From: CAZJAD01 sp964543855
Lineage (GTDB): Bacteria > Electryoneota > RPQS01 > DYHQ01
DNA: 10,261 nucleotides
Direction of reading: 5' to 3'
Assembly: GCA_964543855.1 (NCBI GenBank)
Contig: CAZJAD010000080.1
Coordinates: forward strand, 1-10,261
Shown here: piece by piece, positions 1 through 5,796 of the stretch
How positions within the stretch are numbered: position 1 is the stretch's first letter
Layout: every line of letters begins with the position of its first letter
Position numbers and translations under genes: made by a program
The notes under the pieces: model-generated
What the model saw: only the letters and a program-made list of their open reading frames with translations
What the model was told of the DNA's origin: nothing
Database searches by the model: none

Positions 1-16
1 CTATTCTCGACAGGCT

Positions 17-442
17 TCAACCTTCGACAGTGATTCCCATGCTGCGGGCTGTACCCTCGACCATCCGCATGGCTGCTTCTTCGTCGTACGCGTTCAAGTC
101 CTTCATCTTCAAACGGGCGATTTCGCGGACCTGCTCCCGCGCAATCTTGGCGACCTTTTCACGGTTTGGGATCGCCGAGCCCTTTTCGATGGACGCCGCT
201 TTCTTCAGCAAAACAGCGGCCGGGGGCGTCTTCGTGATGAAAGTGAAAGAGCGATCCTGATAGACGGTGATGACGACCGGGATAATCGTCCCCTTCTCTT
301 TTTCAGTGCGGGCGTTGAACTGTTTGCAGAAGTCCATGATGTTGACCTGCTTCTGCCCCAGCGCCGGACCGACAGGGGGTGCAGGGGTCGCTTGCCCACC
401 GGGCAACTGCAACTTGATGTAACCGGCAATCTTCTTCGCCAT
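17..442 (-). CDS. rplK: 50S ribosomal protein L11
   Basis: L11 binds 23S rRNA in the GTPase-associated centre with L10 and L7/L12 and takes part in factor-dependent GTP hydrolysis and the stringent response. The 141-residue product is the usual full length. The N-terminal domain carries the proline-rich PAPPVGPALGQ segment (about residues 20-30), the region against which thiostrepton binds in other bacteria. The C-terminal rRNA-binding domain runs from about residue 75 to the end. The start is supported by a GAGG Shine-Dalgarno sequence five bases upstream of the ATG. The gene follows nusG by 19 bases, the standard nusG-rplK order. rplA would be expected next but lies beyond the left edge. 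Nothing is truncated. Confidence 0.98.
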   Translation of the reverse strand: MAKKIAGYIKLQLPGGQATPAPPVGPALGQKQVNIMDFCKQFNARTEKEKGTIIPVVITVYQDRSFTFITKTPPAAVLLKKAASIEKGSAIPNREKVAKIAREQVREIARLKMKDLNAYDEEAAMRMVEGTARSMGITVEG

Positions 443-461
443 TTCGTCCTCGGTTTCGCTA

Positions 462-1067
462 TTAGGTCCCCAGATCCGTCGTCACTTGCAGGAAGTCCAA
501 TTCGACCGGTGTCGAGCGCCCGAAGATGGAGACCATGACCTTCAATTTCCGCTTCTCGACATTGATCTCGCGAATCACGCCCGTGAAATCCTTAAACGGG
601 CCGTCAATGACACGGATGGCCTCATCGACCTTGAACGGGACTTCGACAACTTCCCGACTCCCGGCTTCCTGACAGCGCCCGAGAATGCGGTCGACTTCGC
701 GCTTGGACAAGGGTTGGGGTTTGTTGCGACGACTGAAATCAATAACTTGAGGGGTGTTCAGAATCAGGTGCTCGGTCGACTTGTCGAGAACCATCTCGAC
801 GAAGATATAGCCTGGAAAGAAGACGCGCGACTTGGTGCGTTTCTTCCCGTCCCGCATCTGGATGATTTCCTCCTTGGGAATCAGCACCTGCGTCAGCTTG
901 TCCTCAACGCCTACGCGTTTGGCCTCTTCGAGCAAGTAGGTGCGGATCTTCTCCTCCTGGCCAGTGAAAACGTGGATAACATACCACCGTTTTTCAGCTT
1001 CTGAAGGGGGAGATCCCTCCGCAACCGTTTCCCTTGGCTGCTCCGGCTTTGTCTCTTCATTCACCAT
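462..1067 (-). CDS. nusG: Transcription termination/antitermination protein NusG
   Basis: NusG binds RNA polymerase as a processivity factor and connects it to Rho or to ribosomal protein S10. The 201-residue protein has a hydrophilic, acidic N-terminal tail of about 26 residues. The NGN domain follows (about 27-118), starting at RWYVIHVFTGQEEK and including the conserved FFPGYIFVEM. A KOW domain (about 147-197) contains GPFKDFTGVI. The loop reading TPQVIDFSRRNKPQPLS differs from the common TPGVIGFVG form, but the fold signature is intact. No strong Shine-Dalgarno sequence precedes the ATG, and the extended N-terminal tail leaves the exact start slightly open. The gene sits between secE and rplK as in most bacteria. 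A terminator-like hairpin 82-123 bases upstream separates it from secE, so its expression may be set apart from that of secE. Confidence 0.97.
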   Translation of the reverse strand: MVNEETKPEQPRETVAEGSPPSEAEKRWYVIHVFTGQEEKIRTYLLEEAKRVGVEDKLTQVLIPKEEIIQMRDGKKRTKSRVFFPGYIFVEMVLDKSTEHLILNTPQVIDFSRRNKPQPLSKREVDRILGRCQEAGSREVVEVPFKVDEAIRVIDGPFKDFTGVIREINVEKRKLKVMVSIFGRSTPVELDFLQVTTDLGT

Positions 1068-1148
1068 GAAATCAACCGTTCAGACAGAAGGCTCAAATGG
1101 GGACCGACCGTGGATTGTCACACCCGCTTAACCTGTGAAGAAAGACAG

Positions 1149-1190
1149 AAAAAGAGCGATTCTATGCTACCCTGTGCTGTGGAACCGCTC
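1149..1190 (-). terminator. Intrinsic terminator-like hairpin between secE and nusG
   Basis: Read on the minus strand, the arm at 1190-1182 (GAGCGGTTC) pairs with the arm at 1162-1154 (GAATCGCTC) over nine positions with one G-U pair. The loop is 19 bases, and five U residues follow immediately (1153-1149), then CUGUCUUUC. This is the form of a Rho-independent terminator. It begins 11 bases past the secE stop, inside a unit that is normally co-transcribed, so partial termination (attenuation) seems more likely than a full stop. A processing hairpin is the alternative. The rest of the gap, 1068-1148, shows no strong promoter. Confidence 0.6.
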
Positions 1191-1200
1191 GCCCCCTGAA

Positions 1201-1383
1201 TTAGATGATCGCATCCAGCAGCATGCTCAGGAAGCGATCTGTAATGAAAACCAGTATCGCCAGGATGAGTGAGAGGACCAGAACCATCCGTGTCGACTCG
1301 ATAAGCTCTGCCCGCGTAGGCCAAGACACCTTACTCATCTCGGTCTTAACATCTGAAAGATATGTGAAGAGTCTCTTGATCAT
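1201..1383 (-). CDS. secE: Preprotein translocase subunit SecE
   Basis: SecE clamps SecY in the SecYEG channel of the inner membrane, through which unfolded proteins are exported. The 60-residue product is the short, single-span form usual outside the enterobacteria. A cytoplasmic amphipathic part (about 1-30) carries the family motif VSWPTR (about 19-24). One membrane helix follows at about residues 33-53. An AAGG ribosome binding site four bases before the ATG supports the start. The gene begins only 30 bases after the CCA end of tRNA-Trp, so its mRNA 5' end is probably made by tRNA processing. Confidence 0.97.
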   Translation of the reverse strand: MIKRLFTYLSDVKTEMSKVSWPTRAELIESTRMVLVLSLILAILVFITDRFLSMLLDAII

Positions 1384-1413
1384 GACACCTTCTTGCGTCT
1401 ATCTCGCCCGCTT

Positions 1414-1489
1414 TGGCAGGTCTGGAGGGACTCGAACCCCCAACACCCGGTTTTGGAGACCGGTGCTCTACCAGTTGAGCTACAGACCT
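1414..1489 (-). tRNA. tRNA-Trp (anticodon CCA)
   Basis: A full cloverleaf is visible. The seven-base acceptor arms AGGTCTG and CAGACCT close it. The anticodon stem CCGGT/ACCGG holds a seven-base loop with anticodon CCA at 1456-1454. The T arm contains GTTCGAGTC. The discriminator is G at 1417, as expected for Trp. A genomically encoded CCA tail follows at 1416-1414, unlike the other four tRNAs here. It lies between tuf and secE, a widely conserved position. Confidence 0.97.
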
Positions 1490-1607
1490 CCGCGCTGCCC
1501 GCAAATGCGAGCAATCTCTGCTGGACACACCGCCGAGCTGCGCCAGCCTGTGCGCTGATGGGACACCGCAGCCTCGACACAACCGATTCTGCCAATCCCG
1601 GGAAGGA
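1490..1607 (-). other. Structured tuf to tRNA-Trp spacer lacking rpmG
   Basis: This 118-base spacer holds no gene. On the transcribed minus strand, 1575-1567 pairs with 1542-1535 (GAG-G-CTGCG against CGCAGCTC, one bulge), with an inner CAGC/GCTG stem. A second hairpin of seven pairs with a four-base loop (1513-1496) lies just upstream of the tRNA-Trp 5' end. Neither is followed by a U run, so they look like RNA processing or stability elements, not terminators. Many bacteria carry rpmG at this point, but the space is too short for it. Confidence 0.5.
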
Positions 1608-2798
1608 CTACTCGAAGATCTTCGCCACAGCACCGGCGCCAACGGTACGACCGCCCTCGCGGATTGCGAAGCGCAGGCCTTCGTCCATGGCAATCGGCGT
1701 GATGAGATCGACCGCCAGGGTGATATTGTCGCCCGGCATCACCATCTCGACGCCTTCGGGCAACTTGATCGATCCCGTCACATCGGTTGTCCGGAAATAG
1801 AACTGAGGGCGATAGTTGCTGAAAAAAGGCGTGTGGCGTCCGCCCTCGTCCTTGGCCAATATGTAGACCTGGCCCTCGAACTTGGTATGGGGATCGATCG
1901 TGCCCGGAGCCGCTATCACCATCCCGCGTTCGAGCTCATCCTTTTCCACGCCGCGCAGCAGCAAGCCGACATTGTCGCCCGCCTGGCCATCATCGAGAAG
2001 TTTCCGAAACATTTCGACACCGGTGACGACCGTCTTGCGCTTGGCGCCGAAGCCGACAACTTCCACTTCATCCCCGACTTTGACGCGGCCGCGCTCGACT
2101 CGGCCGGTCCCGACCGTTCCGCGACCCGTGATCGAGAAGACATCTTCCACCGGCATCAGGAAGGGTTTGTCGACATCACGTACCGGCATCGGGATGTAGT
2201 TGTCCACTGCTTCCATCAGTTCAGTGATGCACTTTGTCTTCTCAGGGTCTGTCGGCGCAGAGAGTGCTTCCAAGGCGGAACCGCGGATAACCGGGACTTC
2301 ATCCCCAGGGAACTGATAGGACTTGAGAAGGTCGCGCACCTCAAGCTCCACCAAGTCCAGGAGCTCCGGGTCGTCCACCTGGTCCGTCTTGTTCATGAAG
2401 ACGACCAGACACGGGACGTTCACCTGGCGAGCCAGCAACACATGCTCGCGCGTCTGGGGCATCGGACCATCCGCGGCGGAAACGACCAGAATCGCCCCAT
2501 CCATCTGGGCTGCGCCGGTGACCATGTTTTTGACATAGTCGGCATGTCCGGGGCAGTCCACATGGGCGTAGTGCCGCTTATCGGTCTCGTACTCCGCATG
2601 GTGGACGTTGATGGTGAGTCCCCGCGCCTTCTCTTCCGGTGCGTTGTCGATGTCGTCGAACTCCTTGGCCTGGGCCAGGCCTTGGAGAGCCAGAACCTGG
2701 GTGATCGCCGCAGTCAGCGTCGTCTTGCCATGATCGACATGGCCGATGGTGCCGATGTTCACGTGCGGCTTGGTTCGTTCGAATTTTGCTTTCGCCAT
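1608..2798 (-). CDS. tuf: Elongation factor Tu
   Basis: EF-Tu carries aminoacyl-tRNA to the ribosomal A site as a GTP complex. The 396-residue protein is full length. Domain 1 (about 1-205) has the P-loop GHVDHGKTT (19-27), switch I with ARGLTIN (58-64), DCPGH (81-85) and the guanine motif NKTD. Domains 2 and 3 follow with GRGTVGTGRVERG, the GGRHTPFF motif and the C-terminal GGRTVGAGAVAKI. Switch I reads GLTI where most EF-Tu proteins have GITI; the Mg-coordinating Thr is kept. NKTD replaces the common NKCD, which is known variation. An AGGAGG Shine-Dalgarno sequence at 2815-2810 lies 11 bases before the ATG. The gene follows four tRNA genes and precedes tRNA-Trp-secE-nusG, so it is probably expressed from the promoter at 3494-3466. 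Confidence 0.98.
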   Translation of the reverse strand: MAKAKFERTKPHVNIGTIGHVDHGKTTLTAAITQVLALQGLAQAKEFDDIDNAPEEKARGLTINVHHAEYETDKRHYAHVDCPGHADYVKNMVTGAAQMDGAILVVSAADGPMPQTREHVLLARQVNVPCLVVFMNKTDQVDDPELLDLVELEVRDLLKSYQFPGDEVPVIRGSALEALSAPTDPEKTKCITELMEAVDNYIPMPVRDVDKPFLMPVEDVFSITGRGTVGTGRVERGRVKVGDEVEVVGFGAKRKTVVTGVEMFRKLLDDGQAGDNVGLLLRGVEKDELERGMVIAAPGTIDPHTKFEGQVYILAKDEGGRHTPFFSNYRPQFYFRTTDVTGSIKLPEGVEMVMPGDNITLAVDLITPIAMDEGLRFAIREGGRTVGAGAVAKIFE

Positions 2799-2857
2799 TG
2801 CCGGATGAACCTCCTCGAGTACAAGATGATTTGATAACGGTGATATTGACTACTCAG

Positions 2858-2930
<73 letters not shown>

Positions 2931-3003
2931 GGAGGAACCCGTGTTGGCCCATTGAGTCCTTCACGGAGACCTAAGTGCAGTGTTTGCAGGCCAGGATTCT
3001 GTG

Positions 3004-3076
3004 AGCGGGCGACGAGATTCGAACCCGCGACCCTCAGCTTGGAAGGCTGATGCTCTACCAACTGAGCTACGCCCGC
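3004..3076 (-). tRNA. tRNA-Gly (anticodon UCC)
   Basis: Acceptor arms GCGGGCG and CGCCCGC close a 73-base cloverleaf. The anticodon stem TCAGC/GCTGA holds the loop CTTCCAA with anticodon UCC, reading GGA and GGG. The T arm has GTTCGAATC and the discriminator is U. CCA is not encoded (CAC follows). Its place between tRNA-Tyr and tRNA-Thr(GGU) matches E. coli glyT. Confidence 0.97.
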
Positions 3077-3184
3077 AGATACAAAAATACCTACTGGTCG
3101 TCCTCCATCGTCAGACAGAGCACCCTAAAGCCATTGATTGTATAAAACTTAACCTCTTCTACGGGAATCCTGTACGCTCTCGTG

Positions 3185-3267
3185 TGGTGGCGGATGGATT
3201 CGAACCACCGTAGGCCGAAGCCAGCAGGTTTACAGCCTGCCCCCTTTAGCCACTCGGGCACGCCACC
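3185..3267 (-). tRNA. tRNA-Tyr (anticodon GUA)
   Basis: This is a class II tRNA of 83 bases with a long variable arm formed by CTGGCTTCGGCCTAC. Acceptor arms GGTGGCG and CGCCACC close it. The anticodon stem GCAGG/CCTGC holds the loop CTGTAAA with anticodon GUA. The discriminator is A. CCA is not encoded (CAC follows). The position matches E. coli tyrU. The 108-base spacer to tRNA-Gly is relatively AT-rich and holds no gene. Confidence 0.97.
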
Positions 3268-3361
3268 TCGAAGGCTCGTAACTCCCCTCGTACCCCGGGT
3301 GGGCCAGGGGGTAGCGCAAACCAACACCACCCAAAAGCGTCCGTCGCGCCGGGGCTTCCGG

Positions 3362-3434
3362 AGCTGGCGACAGGACTTGAACCCGCAACCTGATGATTAC
3401 AAATCACCTGCTCTACCAATTGAGCTACGCCAGC
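3362..3434 (-). tRNA. tRNA-Thr (anticodon UGU)
   Basis: Acceptor arms GCTGGCG and CGCCAGC close a 73-base cloverleaf. The anticodon stem GGTGA/TCATC (one G-U pair) holds the loop TTTGTAA with anticodon UGU, reading ACA and ACG. The T arm has GTTCAAGTC and the discriminator is U. CCA is not encoded (CCG follows). It is the first gene of the tRNA-tuf unit, starting about 25-30 bases after the predicted transcription start. Confidence 0.96.
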
Positions 3435-3465
3435 TCAAATCCTGTCCTCAAAAAGGTCAAACCGT

Positions 3466-3494
3466 AAGATACTAACCTTTTCGCCAAAAGTCAA
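3466..3494 (-). promoter_or_regulatory. Promoter of the tRNA-tuf-secE-nusG-rplK unit
   Basis: On the minus strand a -35 hexamer TTGACT (3494-3489) and a -10 hexamer TATCTT (3471-3466) are separated by exactly 17 bases. The match to a sigma70-type promoter is strong, and transcription would start near 3459. It is the only good promoter seen in the 193-base gap between cysS and the first tRNA, where the start of a stable-RNA and translation operon is expected. Confidence 0.8.
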
Positions 3495-3540
3495 GACTAA
3501 CAACCGCCTTCTCAACCCATTCCGCCCTGTTCCCACCCCA

Positions 3541-3565
3541 AAAGAGAGGCATGTCGGCACGCCTG
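3541..3565 (-). terminator. Weak terminator candidate after cysS
   Basis: On the minus strand AGGCGT (3565-3560) pairs with ATGCCT (3553-3548) with one G-U pair around a six-base loop. CTCTTTT follows, giving four U residues two to three bases after the stem. It lies 62 bases past the cysS stop and upstream of the tRNA promoter, where the end of the purF-pgsA-cysS unit is expected. The stem is short and the U run is offset, so it may be weak or accidental. Confidence 0.35.
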
Positions 3566-3627
3566 CCATCATGAGCTCAAGTCACACTTCACCTGCACCC
3601 TCCCCATCTCCCCGCGAAGCCCTTGAA

Positions 3628-5025
3628 CTACCTACGCTTCCATACGGTTCCCGACGACCTGTCCTCCAGGAGAATCCCCTTCTTCTCCAGCTCCACCCGT
3701 ATGCGATCGGCCTCGGCCCAGTCCTTCCGGAGGCGCGCCTCAGTGCGATGGTCGATCAGGCGTGCGACCTCATCATCGGGCAATGCCTCTTCCTCCAGAT
3801 CCATGAATCCAAGCACACGATTCCAGTCAGCCAGCTTGTCCAAGACCTTTCCGGATTCCGTTTTGGCCAGCCTGCCCTCCGCGATGAGGCGGGTGACATC
3901 TCGCACGAAGCTGAAAACCGCGCCCAGGGCCGGGGCAATGTTCAGGTCATCGTTCAGAGCCGCGACGAATTCCGCACCCCGATGACTCAAAATCTCGTCC
4001 AGCATCTCGCCCGCCGGCTTTCCGTCCGACAGGCGGACATTGCGGGCGAAATCGTCGAGTCGTCCAAGCGCTCCCCGCGCGGCGCGAAGTCCGTCAAAGG
4101 TGAAATTCAGCTGCTGGCGGTAGTGCGTGGCCAGCAGACTATAGCGGATCTCCATCGGCCGGTAGCCCTTGTCCAAGATGTCTCGAAGAGTGTAGAAATT
4201 CCCGGCCGACTTCGACATCTTCTGACCGTCCACGAGCAAATGCTCGGCATGGAGCCAATAGCGGACGAAGAGCTTGCCCGTAGCTCCCTCGGCCTGCGCA
4301 ATCTCATTCTGGTGGTGTGGGAAGATCAGGTCGACTCCGCCGCCGTGAATGTCGAAGGTCTCGCCCAGGTATTTTTGCGACATGGTCGAGCATTCGATAT
4401 GCCAACCGGGCCGACCCTTGCCCAAAGGCGTTTCCCAGAAGACCGGCCCGTCCTCCGGCGTCCACGCCTTCCACAGCACAAAATCCCGGGCGTCCTCTTT
4501 TTCATATTCATCCGCCGAGATGCGTGCGCCCGACCGAATCCCTGAAAGGTCGATGTTCGCAAACTTGCCGTAGGAAGGGAAGGTGTCTATCTTGAAGTAA
4601 ACCGAACCGTCCGCGACATAGGTATGCCCTCGCTCGGCGAGCCGCTGGATCGTGCGCACCATGTCCGGGATATGTTCCGTTGCAGCGGGATACACCTCGA
4701 CCGGTTCGATTCGCAGAGTGTCGCAGTCCTCAAAGAAAGCCTTCTTATACCGCTCCGTGTACTCCTGAAGTGGAATACCCTCGGCGGCGGAATTGCGAAT
4801 CGTTTTGTCGTCGACATCCGTGAGGTTCATGACATGAAAGACTTCGTAGCCGCGGAACTTCAGGTAACGCCTCAGCAGGTCACCGACGATGAATGCGCGG
4901 AAGTTACCGATATGGGCGAGATTGTAGACGGTCGGACCGCAAGTGTACAGACCGACTTTGCCCTCGACCAGCGGCTGGAATTCTTCGATTCGGCGCGTCA
5001 ATGTGTTGTAGAATCGGATGGCCAT
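3628..5025 (-). CDS. cysS: Cysteine--tRNA ligase
   Basis: CysS charges tRNA-Cys with cysteine using ATP in the cytoplasm. The 465-residue class I synthetase is full length. The HIGH-type signature reads HIGN (38-41). The Zn ligands expected for the family are visible as Cys29 in LYTCGPTVYN, Cys212 in WHIECS, His237 and Glu241 in PHHQNEIAQ. The ATP loop KMSKS is at 269-273. The C-terminal helical and anticodon-binding part (about 310-465) ends in SSGTVWKRR. The reading frame is open 50 codons further upstream, but the family starts at MAIRFYNTL. That ATG shares one base with the stop of pgsA (TGATG), which suggests translational coupling and compensates for a poor Shine-Dalgarno sequence. Confidence 0.97.
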   Translation of the reverse strand: MAIRFYNTLTRRIEEFQPLVEGKVGLYTCGPTVYNLAHIGNFRAFIVGDLLRRYLKFRGYEVFHVMNLTDVDDKTIRNSAAEGIPLQEYTERYKKAFFEDCDTLRIEPVEVYPAATEHIPDMVRTIQRLAERGHTYVADGSVYFKIDTFPSYGKFANIDLSGIRSGARISADEYEKEDARDFVLWKAWTPEDGPVFWETPLGKGRPGWHIECSTMSQKYLGETFDIHGGGVDLIFPHHQNEIAQAEGATGKLFVRYWLHAEHLLVDGQKMSKSAGNFYTLRDILDKGYRPMEIRYSLLATHYRQQLNFTFDGLRAARGALGRLDDFARNVRLSDGKPAGEMLDEILSHRGAEFVAALNDDLNIAPALGAVFSFVRDVTRLIAEGRLAKTESGKVLDKLADWNRVLGFMDLEEEALPDDEVARLIDHRTEARLRKDWAEADRIRVELEKKGILLEDRSSGTVWKRR

Positions 5026-5627
5026 CAGGAATCCACTTGTGCTCGTGAAGATTGCGAAGGTACTGACGAGGCTGTTCCAGAAACAATGAGCGTCACATAC
5101 CGCGTGAAGTAGACAAGCCCCGACACAACCAAGAGAATCACACTTATCCAGAGCAAGAGGCGAGGCTGGGCCCAACGGAACTGCTCAGGCGGCGCGAAAT
5201 TGACGGTATAGGCGATCAGGGTGAGCGCTGTCAGAAACATCGCCCACTTGCCCCAGATGTTTGACTGAAGGACGACCCGCAGGCGTCGGTACGCGTGAAT
5301 CCCGCCTGCGATTATTGCGAGATCGCGCACCAAAACCAACGCGAGAAAGCCCCAGGGCAGCGGGTTTTGGCGCCAAGGGAGCGCCAGAAAAATGCCCAAG
5401 CCCGCAATCCAGATTTTGTCGGCCAACGGATCGAAAACGCGGCCCCAATCTGTCTCCTGTTTCAGGAGCCGAGCGAGGAATCCGTCCAGGAGATCCGTTG
5501 CCAGCGCGACGGCCATGATCGCTAACGCCCAGGAATTCCCGTGGCCCTGCTCGCCGCGCTTCAAGAAGTAGAAGAGCGGCACGAGCAACAGGACACGGCC
5601 GAGAGTGATCACATTGGGGATACTCAC
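5025..5627 (-). CDS. pgsA: CDP-diacylglycerol--glycerol-3-phosphate 3-phosphatidyltransferase
   Basis: The enzyme makes phosphatidylglycerol phosphate from CDP-diacylglycerol and glycerol-3-phosphate in the inner membrane. The CDP-alcohol phosphotransferase signature DxxDGxxARx8GxxxDxxxD is complete at residues 45-70. About six membrane segments are visible (near 3-22, 33-50, 72-85, 92-111, 125-143 and 158-182), followed by a polar tail of about 18 residues. The GTG at 5627 is chosen because it gives the family-typical beginning MSIPNVITLGR and a 200-residue protein. No good ribosome binding site precedes it. The frame stays open upstream, and GTG 5747 or TTG 5705 (with an AGAGG 11 bases before it) would add 40 or 26 polar residues. 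It lies downstream of purF and overlaps cysS by one base. A related CDP-alcohol transferase with another alcohol substrate cannot be excluded. Confidence 0.88.
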   Translation of the reverse strand: MSIPNVITLGRVLLLVPLFYFLKRGEQGHGNSWALAIMAVALATDLLDGFLARLLKQETDWGRVFDPLADKIWIAGLGIFLALPWRQNPLPWGFLALVLVRDLAIIAGGIHAYRRLRVVLQSNIWGKWAMFLTALTLIAYTVNFAPPEQFRWAQPRLLLWISVILLVVSGLVYFTRYVTLIVSGTASSVPSQSSRAQVDS

Positions 5628-5796
5628 GACCGGGCCATGATCAGCTCCGGTTGCCCCTGAGCGGCCCCCATTGCGATGCGCCTCTACGCCGGCCGAGTCT
5701 GGCAAAAGGACTGAGACCTCTTTCTTCTTCGGAACGACCTCGGTCACCTTATTCGGAGAACGCTGCGTGGATAGACAGAAAGGCGAGTGTGGGACT

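Noticed and set aside
1833..2834. Long plus-strand open frame of 333 codons opposite tuf
   Set aside because: It is antisense to an unmistakable EF-Tu gene. The translation has no family features and the open frame follows from the strong codon bias of tuf.
3077..3184. Possible promoter (TATACA) in the AT-rich spacer between tRNA-Tyr and tRNA-Gly
   Set aside because: No -35 hexamer lies at a suitable distance, and the tRNA genes are read from the strong upstream promoter.
3091..3330. Minus-strand open frame of 79 codons across tRNA-Tyr
   Set aside because: It reads through a complete tRNA gene and has no family features.
3571..4545. Plus-strand open frame of 324 codons opposite cysS
   Set aside because: It is the shadow of cysS on the other strand. 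The product has no recognisable domain, and its start lies in the intergenic region without a ribosome binding site.
5026..5175. Fifty-codon N-terminal extension of cysS
   Set aside because: It lies inside the pgsA coding region in another frame. CysS proteins start at the MAIRFYNTL position, and the TGATG overlap is typical of coupled genes.
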